Of a stretch of 5,333 nt of DNA, positions 1-5,333 are shown one piece after another; position 1 is the stretch's first letter; each line of letters starts with the position of its first letter. The DNA is from an uncultured Bacteriovorax sp. (lineage in GTDB: Bacteria > Bdellovibrionota > Bacteriovoracia > Bacteriovoracales > Bacteriovoracaceae), in the NCBI GenBank assembly GCA_946480715.1, contig CAMLKK010000101.1, positions 1 to 5,333 of the forward strand, read 5' to 3'. A model generated the notes under the pieces. The model ran no database searches, was not told the DNA's origin, and saw nothing but the letters and a program-made list of their open reading frames with translations. A program made the translations under genes and the position numbers.

Positions 1-168
1 GTTCAAAAGTTTGGACCAAAAGATGTCTCACAAAAAATCAAAGAAATCTTTACGATGAAAGATCAGGTTATCTTTGTTTTGGGGGATAAAAAAATTCTTC
101 CGAGCTTGAAGAAACTTGAAAAGAAATACGGGAAACTTAAAGTTTTAGATTTTAAACCTTTTATTTAG
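1..168 (+). CDS. C-terminal end of a probable M16-family zinc peptidase (5' end outside window)
   Basis: Frame 1 is open from the first base to a TAG stop at 166-168 and gives the last 55 residues of a protein. The stretch V-I-F-V-L-G-D-K-K, followed by leucine/lysine-rich sequence and then K-L-K-V-L-D-F, resembles the C-terminus of M16 (insulinase-like/pitrilysin) peptidases. There a beta strand ending in V-G-D is followed by a helix and a short final strand with a V-x-D. The catalytic HxxEH motif would lie in the N-terminal half, outside the window, and many M16 proteins carry only an inactive C-terminal half, so activity cannot be judged. In bacteria such proteins are usually periplasmic or outer-membrane-associated. 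The stop overlaps the stop of the convergent bactofilin gene. The family assignment rests on a short tail and is tentative. Confidence 0.55.
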   Translation, partial: VQKFGPKDVSQKIKEIFTMKDQVIFVLGDKKILPSLKKLEKKYGKLKVLDFKPFI

Positions 169-511
169 CAGCAAAATTCAGTTCTTCCGTGTGTCCATTC
201 ATATTGACCTGGGCACCCGGAAGAATTTCTAAACCCTTCGCAATGATTTTCCCATTCACACTACAAGTTGGATATAACGTCACAACTCCCGTAGCTCTAA
301 TCTCGCCAGTGAATTCACCGTAGATTTCTAGATGGTCGCAGACAATGATTCCCTCTGTCAGAGAGCCGATTTCCAGCACTAATAGTGATTGTGATTCAAT
401 TGTTAATTCGCCTTTGAATGAACCTAAAAGATGGGTTGGACCATTCAGTTTAAGTGTTCCTTCAAAGTGCGATTTTTTTCCCAGAGTGGTGAAGCTTTGG
501 TCATGAATCAT
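161..511 (-). CDS. Bactofilin (polymer-forming cytoskeletal protein, CcmA/DUF583 family)
   Basis: Bactofilins are cytoplasmic proteins that fold into a right-handed beta-helix and polymerise without nucleotide. They often sit under the membrane and position peptidoglycan enzymes; Helicobacter CcmA sets helical shape. This 116-residue protein shows the family's regular pattern from about residue 10 to 106: short turns centred on glycine (G-S-F-K-G-E, Y-G-E-F-T-G-E, V-N-G-K, L-P-G-A) alternating with beta-strand segments such as L-L-V-L-E and V-V-T-L-Y. The N-terminal tail is about 10 residues and the C-terminal tail is short, so the protein is little more than the core; I see no clear membrane-targeting peptide. 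The ATG at 511 follows a TAAGG ribosome-binding site (523-519) that overlaps the stop codon of the preceding gene. It is the last gene of a three-gene operon with a membrane protein and an L,D-carboxypeptidase-like enzyme, which supports a cell-shape role. The family call is firm; the partners are inferred. Confidence 0.9.
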   Translation of the reverse strand: MIHDQSFTTLGKKSHFEGTLKLNGPTHLLGSFKGELTIESQSLLVLEIGSLTEGIIVCDHLEIYGEFTGEIRATGVVTLYPTCSVNGKIIAKGLEILPGAQVNMNGHTEELNFAAK

Positions 512-520
512 GAAATGGCC

Positions 521-1345
521 TTAGAGTTTAATCGCCAGTGCGGCGTTTTGATAATGAATGAGATCACCCGTGCGCGAGAAAATGAAAATCGTAAAGACTG
601 CATTTCCAGCGCGACGAGGTTTATTGAAAACAGCATCTACTGGTCTAAATCTTTGAGTCGCAAAAGTTTCGCCCGATGAATAATTGATTTGATTGTCGGC
701 GCCAAAAAGTGCAGCCGCCGGATAGACCTGAACCGTCTGTTCCGTTTTCATGAGAACAATGATGTGTCCTGAAATTTTAGCGTCATTACTGACTGCTGGA
801 ATGATATTGAATTGAAGATTAATCGTATCTTTACCAGTAACTGTTTTAAAGCCTGAGAGATTGATTTGAGCAGGTCTTGTGCGATCCTTCTGGCCTTGAA
901 TCGGTTTGAAGAAGGAAAGCGTAGAAAGGCCAATAGTGTTCGCAGCGAGCGGTGATCCTATTGCTGGACAGGCCACAGGAGCAGGACATTTTGTATCACC
1001 TGTTGCTGTTGCAGATTCACCAGTTGTTTGTGGCGGAGTTGCCTGGGCCTCTGCTTTTAGTTTTTCTACTTCGGCCTTCAGTTCTGTGTTTTCTTCAATG
1101 AGATCTTGTCTGGCGTTCAAAGCTTCTTGAGCTCGACTTGATTCGCGAACATTTTGCACAAGATGAAAAGGACTTGTGTGCACGAGACCGATGGCACCAA
1201 GAACAAGTGAAATGAGAGTGATGGTTGGAAGCCCAATCAACAGAAGATAGATTTTCGATTTCTTAATTTCGAAATATTTAGGAGAGTCACTCTTCTGGTG
1301 ATAGATGATGGATACGCTTTTTGGATCCGGCCTAGTTTCGTTCAC
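521..1345 (-). CDS. Single-pass membrane protein with periplasmic coiled coil and beta-rich domain (DUF6776-like?)
   Basis: The 274-residue protein has a hydrophilic N-terminus, lysines at 28, 29 and 31, one membrane segment (about 32-54), a predicted coiled coil (about 62-102, rich in E, L, K and A), and a Pro/Ala/Thr-rich linker with Cys120 and Cys126. A beta-rich domain (about 140-274) follows. Positive charges before the membrane segment put the N-terminus in the cytoplasm and the rest in the periplasm. It starts with GTG (1345-1343) inside the overlap TAGTG with the upstream stop; GAAAGG at 1360-1355 is the ribosome-binding site, and no other Met occurs before residue 199. The architecture recalls the DUF6776 proteins that, from memory, also lie next to bactofilin genes in some gammaproteobacteria; I cannot confirm homology. 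It lies between an exported wall enzyme and a bactofilin, so a role as transmembrane connector is a reasonable inference. No catalytic motif is visible. Confidence 0.75.
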   Translation of the reverse strand: MNETRPDPKSVSIIYHQKSDSPKYFEIKKSKIYLLLIGLPTITLISLVLGAIGLVHTSPFHLVQNVRESSRAQEALNARQDLIEENTELKAEVEKLKAEAQATPPQTTGESATATGDTKCPAPVACPAIGSPLAANTIGLSTLSFFKPIQGQKDRTRPAQINLSGFKTVTGKDTINLQFNIIPAVSNDAKISGHIIVLMKTEQTVQVYPAAALFGADNQINYSSGETFATQRFRPVDAVFNKPRRAGNAVFTIFIFSRTGDLIHYQNAALAIKL

Positions 1346-2376
1346 TAGTTATTGCCTTTCTTTTTTCCAGCGTCGTCACTAAAAAATCTTAACGATGGCT
1401 CGAATGCGAGTGTATCAAGATTTTCCAGTCCTTTTTTAGTCCATACTTCTGAAACGATCTTCCAGTTATAAGATTCATCTTGTCTTAAATAGAGAATCTT
1501 GCGGCCGATATCGTTAATAGTTTTTGATTGATAATCCTGAGTGAAAGTTGCAACAGCATAGTTCTTCGCTTGAAGAATTGAAACATGCTTCAAATCAATT
1601 TGCGTTTTACCAGGATTCGAGAAAACTGCTTTTTTATAAGCTTTGTATTGAGCGTAGTTACCTTTTTGATCTTTGAATTCAGTAGGGTGATAGAAACTCA
1701 TGTACGTTTCAATATCTTTATTTCTCCAGGCCTCTAACCATCCATCAACCATTTTTCTCAAATCACCTTTTTGTGATTCAAAAGTTTTCTCATTCAAGTA
1801 AACAAGATCCTGAACAATAACGATCGGAGTTTTGTTGAGTTCGAGATATTTTGAAACATCGATAAGATCATTGTTGGCCGTTACAACACATCCGCGAGAA
1901 TCAAGACCTTTATCAATTCTTGTTTCATCGTTAGTTGAGTGAAGCCAAATTCCTGAACCAGTTTTGCCCATGCGAAGGTCAACCGGGTTTGGGAAGTCAG
2001 TAACGAAAGCACCGGCACCGTAAATAACTGCCGCAGGGCCTGATTGAGCAAGCAATTCTTTTTTAGTGAGAAATTCAGTGAAATTGTAGATTCCCTCTGG
2101 TGTTTTAAAATCACCTTCGGCCATTTTATCACCGCTCTTTTTTCCCGTGGCCATTTGATAGCTACGGATCAACTCAGGGTATCCCTCGTTATTCTTAAAG
2201 AGGTGAAGAGCATGTGTAGATTTTTCAGCGACGATCACATGGTGAGCGAAAAAGCTATCTAGCTGAAGTAGTGGGGCAGGATAAACTTTTCCAGTTGGTC
2301 CTACGTTTTGGGCAGAGAGAGGAGCAGCTAGGCCTAGTGATAGGGAAAGTACCATGGCCTTGATCGTTCTTTTCAT
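1345..2376 (-). CDS. Exported YkuD-fold L,D-carboxypeptidase/transpeptidase with NTF2-like domain (Csd6/Pgp2/Bd1075-like)
   Basis: The predicted enzyme cuts or exchanges the L,D bond of peptidoglycan stem peptides in the periplasm. With the start at 2376 it has 343 residues. A signal peptide covers 1-22 (M-K-R-T-I-K, a hydrophobic core, L-S-A|Q-N). The YkuD domain spans about 46-190 and holds the catalytic signature: His146, then 16 residues, then Cys163 in S-R-G-C-V-V, followed by A-N-N-D-L. The region from about 203 to 313 looks like an NTF2/SnoaL-type domain (W-L-E-A-W-R-N-K-D, F-Y-H-P, W-K-I-V-S-E-V-W). YkuD plus NTF2 is the architecture of Helicobacter Csd6, Campylobacter Pgp2 and Bdellovibrio Bd1075, L,D-carboxypeptidases that set cell curvature or helicity, so trimming of tetrapeptides to tripeptides is favoured over cross-linking. 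ATGs at 2418 and 2394 also lie in frame. The start at 2376 gives a clean signal peptide and an AAGG site 10 bases upstream, so I prefer it. First gene of the operon. Confidence 0.87.
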   Translation of the reverse strand: MKRTIKAMVLSLSLGLAAPLSAQNVGPTGKVYPAPLLQLDSFFAHHVIVAEKSTHALHLFKNNEGYPELIRSYQMATGKKSGDKMAEGDFKTPEGIYNFTEFLTKKELLAQSGPAAVIYGAGAFVTDFPNPVDLRMGKTGSGIWLHSTNDETRIDKGLDSRGCVVTANNDLIDVSKYLELNKTPIVIVQDLVYLNEKTFESQKGDLRKMVDGWLEAWRNKDIETYMSFYHPTEFKDQKGNYAQYKAYKKAVFSNPGKTQIDLKHVSILQAKNYAVATFTQDYQSKTINDIGRKILYLRQDESYNWKIVSEVWTKKGLENLDTLAFEPSLRFFSDDAGKKKGNN

Positions 2377-2386
2377 CTTGAAATAA

Positions 2387-2390
2387 CCTT
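2387..2390 (-). promoter_or_regulatory. Ribosome-binding site that decides the start of the YkuD enzyme
   Basis: On the minus strand AAGG lies 10 bases before the ATG at 2376-2374. The in-frame ATG at 2418 has no purine-rich site before it and would add 14 residues in front of a standard signal peptide. It would also lie only about 9 bases from the predicted transcription start. Confidence 0.55.
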
Positions 2391-2433
2391 GCATTTTGCT
2401 CAAGTTTGTTAATGTCATTAGCGTGTTGTGATT

Positions 2434-2462
2434 ATTTTAGACAAAAGGGAAATTAAGATCAA
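2434..2462 (-). promoter_or_regulatory. Sigma70-type promoter for the leftward cell-shape operon
   Basis: Read on the minus strand, a -35 element TTGATC (2462-2457, 4 of 6 consensus bases) is followed by exactly 17 bases and a -10 element TAAAAT (2439-2434, 5 of 6). Transcription would start near 2427 and leave a leader of about 50 bases before the ATG at 2376, which fits the chosen start. The three genes downstream have no gap long enough for another obvious promoter, so all three are probably transcribed from here. Confidence 0.6.
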
Positions 2463-2502
2463 CTTAAAAGAATTTATGGTGATTACCAATTCACACGAAG
2501 AC

Positions 2503-2530
2503 TACGGTTTTTTTAAACATCAACCGATAA
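2503..2530 (+). promoter_or_regulatory. Possible FliA (sigma28)-like promoter for the rightward operon
   Basis: TACGGTTT at 2503-2510 matches the sigma28 -35 consensus TAAAGTTT in 6 of 8 positions, and ACCGATAA at 2523-2530 matches the -10 consensus GCCGATAA in 7 of 8. The spacer is 12 bases, one more than the usual 11, which weakens the call. It would give a leader of about 47 bases before the ATG at 2584. No convincing sigma70 promoter was seen on this strand in the same region. Confidence 0.3.
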
Positions 2531-2572
2531 GGTAAATTGAAATAGACCATGTTTCACTGAAGACTCACTACC

Positions 2573-2577
2573 GAGGT
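2573..2577 (+). promoter_or_regulatory. Ribosome-binding site of the coiled-coil protein gene
   Basis: GAGGT lies at 2573-2577 and the ATG at 2584 begins 7 bases after the GAGG. This spacing is standard and supports 2584 as the start of the rightward operon's first gene. Confidence 0.65.
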
Positions 2578-2583
2578 TGTGAA

Positions 2584-4206
2584 ATGAGTGCGATAAAAAA
2601 AGCGAATGCTGATTCTCTAGATCAATTAAACGATCGTATTCAACGACGTTTTGATTTGGTTTTTAAAGCTGCTGAAGTAAAAAGAAAAATTGCAGAAATG
2701 CCAGATTCTGAAAGTTTATCCATGACTATGGGTGAGTCTTTCCGTGCAGAGGACAGTGGAATGAGTGCTCCAGCAAATAAAAAAGATTCAGGAGAATCGC
2801 AGGTTATTGATCTGGATTTCACTATCGAAGATGAGTTGAGTGAAGAAGTTGCTCCTGTTAAAGAGGTCTCTTCACCATCGAATAAAAATATTATTGCTGA
2901 TGAAAGTGGGCTCGATTTTTCTCTCGATTTCAACGAAGTTGACGATCTCGTGCCGGAAAAAATGCCACCATCAATGCCTTCAATGGCATCGAATCAGACT
3001 AATTCAGGACTCACTCTCGCACCAAACGATACCAACAGCGGTTTTAGTTTAGAGGGAATTGAACCTCTTCAGGATTTCAACGAAAATACGCAAAAAACAA
3101 TTGTGATCAATTCGTCGGCGCTCTCTAATGTCGATCTACAATCATTTTCGCTGGATCAACCCGAAGAAGAAATTCCTCAAGGTACGGCCGATTTGATGAG
3201 CACAGAAGAGGCCAAAGCAAATATCGAATCGACTATAAAAGATATCATTCGTCCCAAAAAAGATGCGACTCAGGAATTTGATATATCGATGTTGAGTACA
3301 TCAGACAAAACTCCTTCTGATGGTTTTTCTCTGCCAGAACTTTCGGCCAGTTTACAAGCTGATCGTTCGGTCACACATTCCACCACAAGAGATTTGAATA
3401 TTGATGAGGATGGAACTGGTTTTACGATTGACGATACAACTCCAATTGAAGGAACAAGCGAATTCAATCTTGATGCTTTTAATGGAGCAGTGACACCACA
3501 ATTTTCTAATACTCCTTTAGCGGAAGTAGCTCCACGTCGTGAAAAAGTAGCTGAAGCTCAACCTATGCCGGAAAGAGAAGTGCGCATCGAAAGAATGAAC
3601 GACGAAGATTCCGTTCGCTTTCATGCTACTATTCGTCAGCTTCGTGAAGAGCGAGAGGAATTATTGGGGCAGATCAAGGCGATGAAAGTTGATCAGCGCG
3701 AACTGGAACAAGACAATTTAAGTTTAAAAGCTGGACTTGATGAAGCGAAAATTGAAATTTCAATTCTCCGCAAAAGACATATGGTTGAACTCGAAGACAT
3801 GAAGTATCGTCTTACATTGAGTGAAGAGAAAAAGGCACTCGCTGAAGAGAAGGCCCGTCAATCAGAACTGCGCCGCGAGAAATTAGAACAGAAGGTGCGC
3901 ATTGACTACAACCAGGTAAAATTGAGAGAGAAAGAACTCGAGAGTAAACTGGAAATGCTCACTATGGATATCGACTCACAAGTTCATGGTCGAGATCAAA
4001 AGATTCTAGAGCTCAGAAGAAAAATAGACGCTCTTGAATTCAATATGGAAAATGCATCCATAAAAGAACAGCGCTCAAATGAAGACAAACGACGTTTAGA
4101 AGATAAACTGAATAAAATAATGAAAACCTTGAGACACTCGATCAAAAATTTAGAAGAAGATATTGATCTGGCCCAAGAAGATGTTCCTTCATCGGAAAAA
4201 AATTAA
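2584..4206 (+). CDS. Unrecognised protein: acidic disordered region with repeated F-S-L-D motifs plus long coiled coil
   Basis: I do not recognise a family. The 540-residue product has no signal peptide and no membrane segment, so it should be cytoplasmic. Residues 1-40 form a basic, probably helical start. Residues about 41-335 are acidic and low in complexity, rich in S, T, P, D and E, and look disordered. Within them a short pattern, aromatic or hydrophobic then S/T, L/I and D/E, recurs about nine times (F79, F112, L143, F154, F188, F232, F248, F280, F294), often preceded by Gly. Residues about 340-530 are a charged heptad-rich coiled coil. Disordered regions with spaced short motifs usually dock partner proteins, and the coiled coil suggests a dimer or higher oligomer, so a scaffold or polarity role is possible but unproven. 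Its stop overlaps the start of the GGDEF gene (TAATG), which links the two in translation. The start is supported by GAGGT at 2573. Confidence 0.8.
   Translation: MSAIKKANADSLDQLNDRIQRRFDLVFKAAEVKRKIAEMPDSESLSMTMGESFRAEDSGMSAPANKKDSGESQVIDLDFTIEDELSEEVAPVKEVSSPSNKNIIADESGLDFSLDFNEVDDLVPEKMPPSMPSMASNQTNSGLTLAPNDTNSGFSLEGIEPLQDFNENTQKTIVINSSALSNVDLQSFSLDQPEEEIPQGTADLMSTEEAKANIESTIKDIIRPKKDATQEFDISMLSTSDKTPSDGFSLPELSASLQADRSVTHSTTRDLNIDEDGTGFTIDDTTPIEGTSEFNLDAFNGAVTPQFSNTPLAEVAPRREKVAEAQPMPEREVRIERMNDEDSVRFHATIRQLREEREELLGQIKAMKVDQRELEQDNLSLKAGLDEAKIEISILRKRHMVELEDMKYRLTLSEEKKALAEEKARQSELRREKLEQKVRIDYNQVKLREKELESKLEMLTMDIDSQVHGRDQKILELRRKIDALEFNMENASIKEQRSNEDKRRLEDKLNKIMKTLRHSIKNLEEDIDLAQEDVPSSEKN
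2998..3063 (+). repeat. Diverged tandem repeat of 11 codons in the coiled-coil protein gene
   Basis: Residues 139-149 (T-N-S-G-L-T-L-A-P-N-D) and 150-160 (T-N-S-G-F-S-L-E-G-I-E) are adjacent and share T-N-S-G-x-x-L. The codons differ at many synonymous positions (for example act-aat-tca-gga against acc-aac-agc-ggt). The similarity is therefore old or maintained at the protein level rather than a recent DNA duplication. Confidence 0.5.
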
Positions 4207-5201
4207 TGAGCGAAGATTTAATCCAATTTTTAAGCGACTTTCCTCCGTTTGAGGATGAAAAGAAGCTCATGCTTTACCTCGAAGCATTTATGGCCAAAAC
4301 ATTTTTGATCAGGCCAATGCTTGTGTATTCAATTCAAAACAAAATTGCAAAACTCGATTTAAAAAAATGTCGTTCTGTTCTTGGTAAAAAAGATAGAATG
4401 CGCCTCTATAGTCCGACGATTGTTGAAGAGATTATGATGAAGCGTGAGCATATCAAAGATCTTCATTGTATGAGTTTAAAAGTTGATCAGTGTTTTTATT
4501 TCTTCCTCAATTTAGGAACGAAAGGGAATCAGTTCTACTTTGCTATTTTCTCTTGTCCTTCAGATCTCTCGACGGAAACGTTGAAATATCTTTCGCAATT
4601 TTCTCAAAGCCAGCTGCGCATTATTGAAAAGCTGGAGCAGCTTAATAAGGCCCACGCACTCATTCACATTGATGATGTCACAGGACTTTATAACCAAAGA
4701 AAACTTTATAAAGATCTTTCGATGCTCGTTGATAAATTTCAAAAAGACGAAGAGCCATTTTGCGTGCTTTTTGTGGATATTGATTATTTCAAAAAGGTCA
4801 ACGATACCTATGGACACTTGGTAGGTACCAGACTTCTTGAAAGTGTCGCTAAAGAAATAAAATCTCTGCTTCGTGATTCTGATATCAGTTATCGTTACGG
4901 TGGAGATGAGTTCGTTATTATTCTTGTGAACTCAGATGCGAGTGCCGGCAAAATTGTAGGTGAGCGTATCCTGAGTAAAATTAAAGAACGTCAATACGAT
5001 GTTGATACGGCCAACAATAAGAGTGTTCGTTTAAGTGTTTCGATTGGAGTTGCTGAATTTCCATCGGATGCAAAAAATGCGGAACAAATTCTTTCAATCG
5101 CAGATCGCATGATGTACGAAGCAAAAGAGTCGGGTCGTGGAGTTGTTTTCAATACTCAAGACGTTTTTAAATCCAGTTTGAAAAAAGCAGTTCTCCCATA
5201 G
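4206..5201 (+). CDS. Soluble GGDEF cyclic-dinucleotide synthase with divergent N-terminal sensor, altered guanine-recognition residue
   Basis: GGDEF enzymes join two nucleoside triphosphates into a cyclic dinucleotide, usually c-di-GMP. The 331-residue protein has an N-terminal domain (about 1-145) that resembles a divergent GAF domain, mainly in its end: a strand-rich stretch, then a helix running into the D-x-x-T-G-L-Y-N start of the cyclase. The GGDEF domain covers about 155-315. It keeps the metal-binding Asp191, Asn199, the G-G-D-E-F motif (232-236), Lys307 and Arg311, and an RxxD inhibitory site (Arg223-Asp226) five residues before GGDEF. It should therefore be catalytically active and feedback-inhibited. 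The oddity is G-H-L-V-G-T: the Asp of the usual GHxxGD, which contacts guanine (PleD Asp344), is Thr208 (codon ACC, 4827-4829). No membrane segment is seen. The start overlaps the stop of the preceding gene by one base, with a weak GGA site 9 bases upstream. Confidence 0.93.
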   Translation: MSEDLIQFLSDFPPFEDEKKLMLYLEAFMAKTFLIRPMLVYSIQNKIAKLDLKKCRSVLGKKDRMRLYSPTIVEEIMMKREHIKDLHCMSLKVDQCFYFFLNLGTKGNQFYFAIFSCPSDLSTETLKYLSQFSQSQLRIIEKLEQLNKAHALIHIDDVTGLYNQRKLYKDLSMLVDKFQKDEEPFCVLFVDIDYFKKVNDTYGHLVGTRLLESVAKEIKSLLRDSDISYRYGGDEFVIILVNSDASAGKIVGERILSKIKERQYDVDTANNKSVRLSVSIGVAEFPSDAKNAEQILSIADRMMYEAKESGRGVVFNTQDVFKSSLKKAVLP

Positions 5202-5208
5202 GTAGTCT

Positions 5209-5333
5209 ATGATCATTCTCGTATTGAGCGATCTCCATCTTGGCAAAGGAAAATTCCTCCAAAATGGACAGCTTAATCTTTTAGAAGATTTTCTGGAAGA
5301 CGAAAAATTTTTCGACTTCTGCGATTATTATTC
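5209..5333 (+). CDS. Calcineurin-like metallophosphoesterase, N-terminal part (runs off the window)
   Basis: ATG at 5209 opens a frame that stays open to the window end (41 complete codons). The first residues read M-I-I-L-V-L-S-D-L-H-L-G-K-G. A beta strand ending in the D-x-H motif (Asp8, His10) is the first metal-binding motif of calcineurin-like phosphoesterases. The later sequence L-L-E-D-F-L-E-D followed by F-x-x-F-x-D-Y-Y fits bacterial phosphoesterases in which the next helix precedes a second strand. LpxH-type UDP-diacylglucosamine hydrolases and general phosphohydrolases both begin this way, so the substrate is open. The gene starts 7 bases after the stop of the GGDEF gene. AGG at 5200-5202 overlaps that stop and serves as ribosome-binding site, so it belongs to the same operon. 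The remaining metal-binding motifs lie beyond the window. Confidence 0.8.
   Translation, partial: MIILVLSDLHLGKGKFLQNGQLNLLEDFLEDEKFFDFCDYY

Noticed and set aside
137..149. Inverted repeat AAACTT-A-AAGTTT near the convergent gene ends as a terminator
   Set aside because: A one-base loop cannot form, the usable stem is about 4 A/T-rich pairs, and it lies inside coding sequence without a clear T tract at the right distance.
906..1130. Rightward open frame of 74 codons opposite the membrane protein gene
   Set aside because: Its Ser/Ala/Val-rich composition is what the reverse complement of the coiled-coil and linker codons produces; no ribosome-binding site or family resemblance. The same applies to the other short open frames opposite or within the larger genes.
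1345..2376. Classical cross-linking L,D-transpeptidase assignment
   Set aside because: The C-terminal NTF2-like domain and the S-R-G-C-V-V...N-x-D-L form of the active site fit the Csd6/Pgp2/Bd1075 carboxypeptidase group better than the SHGCIR-type transpeptidases, though transpeptidase activity cannot be excluded from sequence.
2377..2418. Longer form of the YkuD enzyme starting at ATG 2418
   Set aside because: It would put 14 extra residues before a standard signal peptide, has no ribosome-binding site, and begins only about 9 bases after the predicted transcription start; ATG 2376 fits better.
2477..2488. Short inverted repeat TGGT-GATT-ACCA in the divergent intergenic region as an operator
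   Set aside because: Four-base arms are expected by chance in a region of this size, and there is no second copy nearby.
2584..4206. FimV-like assignment from the acidic region with L-D-F/F-S-L-D pieces
   Set aside because: FimV has a periplasmic LysM domain, a membrane segment and a TPR end; none is present here, and the coiled coil is unrelated in layout.

Overview
The window looks like part of the chromosome of a Bdellovibrio-like predatory bacterium, most probably in the Bacteriovorax/Peredibacter side of the Bdellovibrionota. This is an inference from the moderately low GC content, the A/T-rich codon use and the mix of protein families; no rRNA or other phylogenetic marker is present. 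Coding density is very high. I see no tRNA, rRNA, CRISPR, IS element or phage gene.

Layout. Bases 1-168 hold the 3' end of a rightward gene that resembles the C-terminus of an M16-type zinc peptidase. It meets a leftward three-gene operon tail to tail, and the two stop codons overlap. In transcription order that operon contains: an exported YkuD-fold enzyme with a C-terminal NTF2-like domain, resembling the Csd6/Pgp2/Bd1075 L,D-carboxypeptidases (2376-1345); a single-pass membrane protein with a periplasmic coiled coil and beta-rich domain (1345-521); and a bactofilin (511-161). The first two genes overlap by one base and the third follows after 9 bases. A good sigma70-type promoter lies at 2434-2462. 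The set reads as a cell-shape module: a cytoplasmic bactofilin scaffold, a membrane-spanning connector and a periplasmic peptidoglycan-trimming enzyme.

The 207-bp divergent region 2377-2583 separates this from a rightward operon. Its first gene (2584-4206) encodes an unrecognised 540-residue protein with a disordered acidic N-terminal half carrying about nine copies of a Phe-Ser-Leu-Asp-like short motif, and a long C-terminal coiled coil. The second gene overlaps it (TAATG) and encodes a soluble GGDEF nucleotide cyclase (4206-5201). A calcineurin-like metallophosphoesterase begins at 5209 and runs off the window. A sequence resembling a FliA (sigma28) promoter lies upstream of 2584.

The point most worth following up is in the GGDEF enzyme. 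The catalytic GGDEF motif and the RxxD inhibitory site are intact, but the Asp that normally recognises the guanine base (the GD of the GHxxGD motif, Asp344 in PleD) is Thr208. Replacement of this Asp by Ser marks the Hypr GGDEF enzymes that make 3',3'-cGAMP, including Bdellovibrio Bd0367, so this enzyme may have altered purine selectivity.
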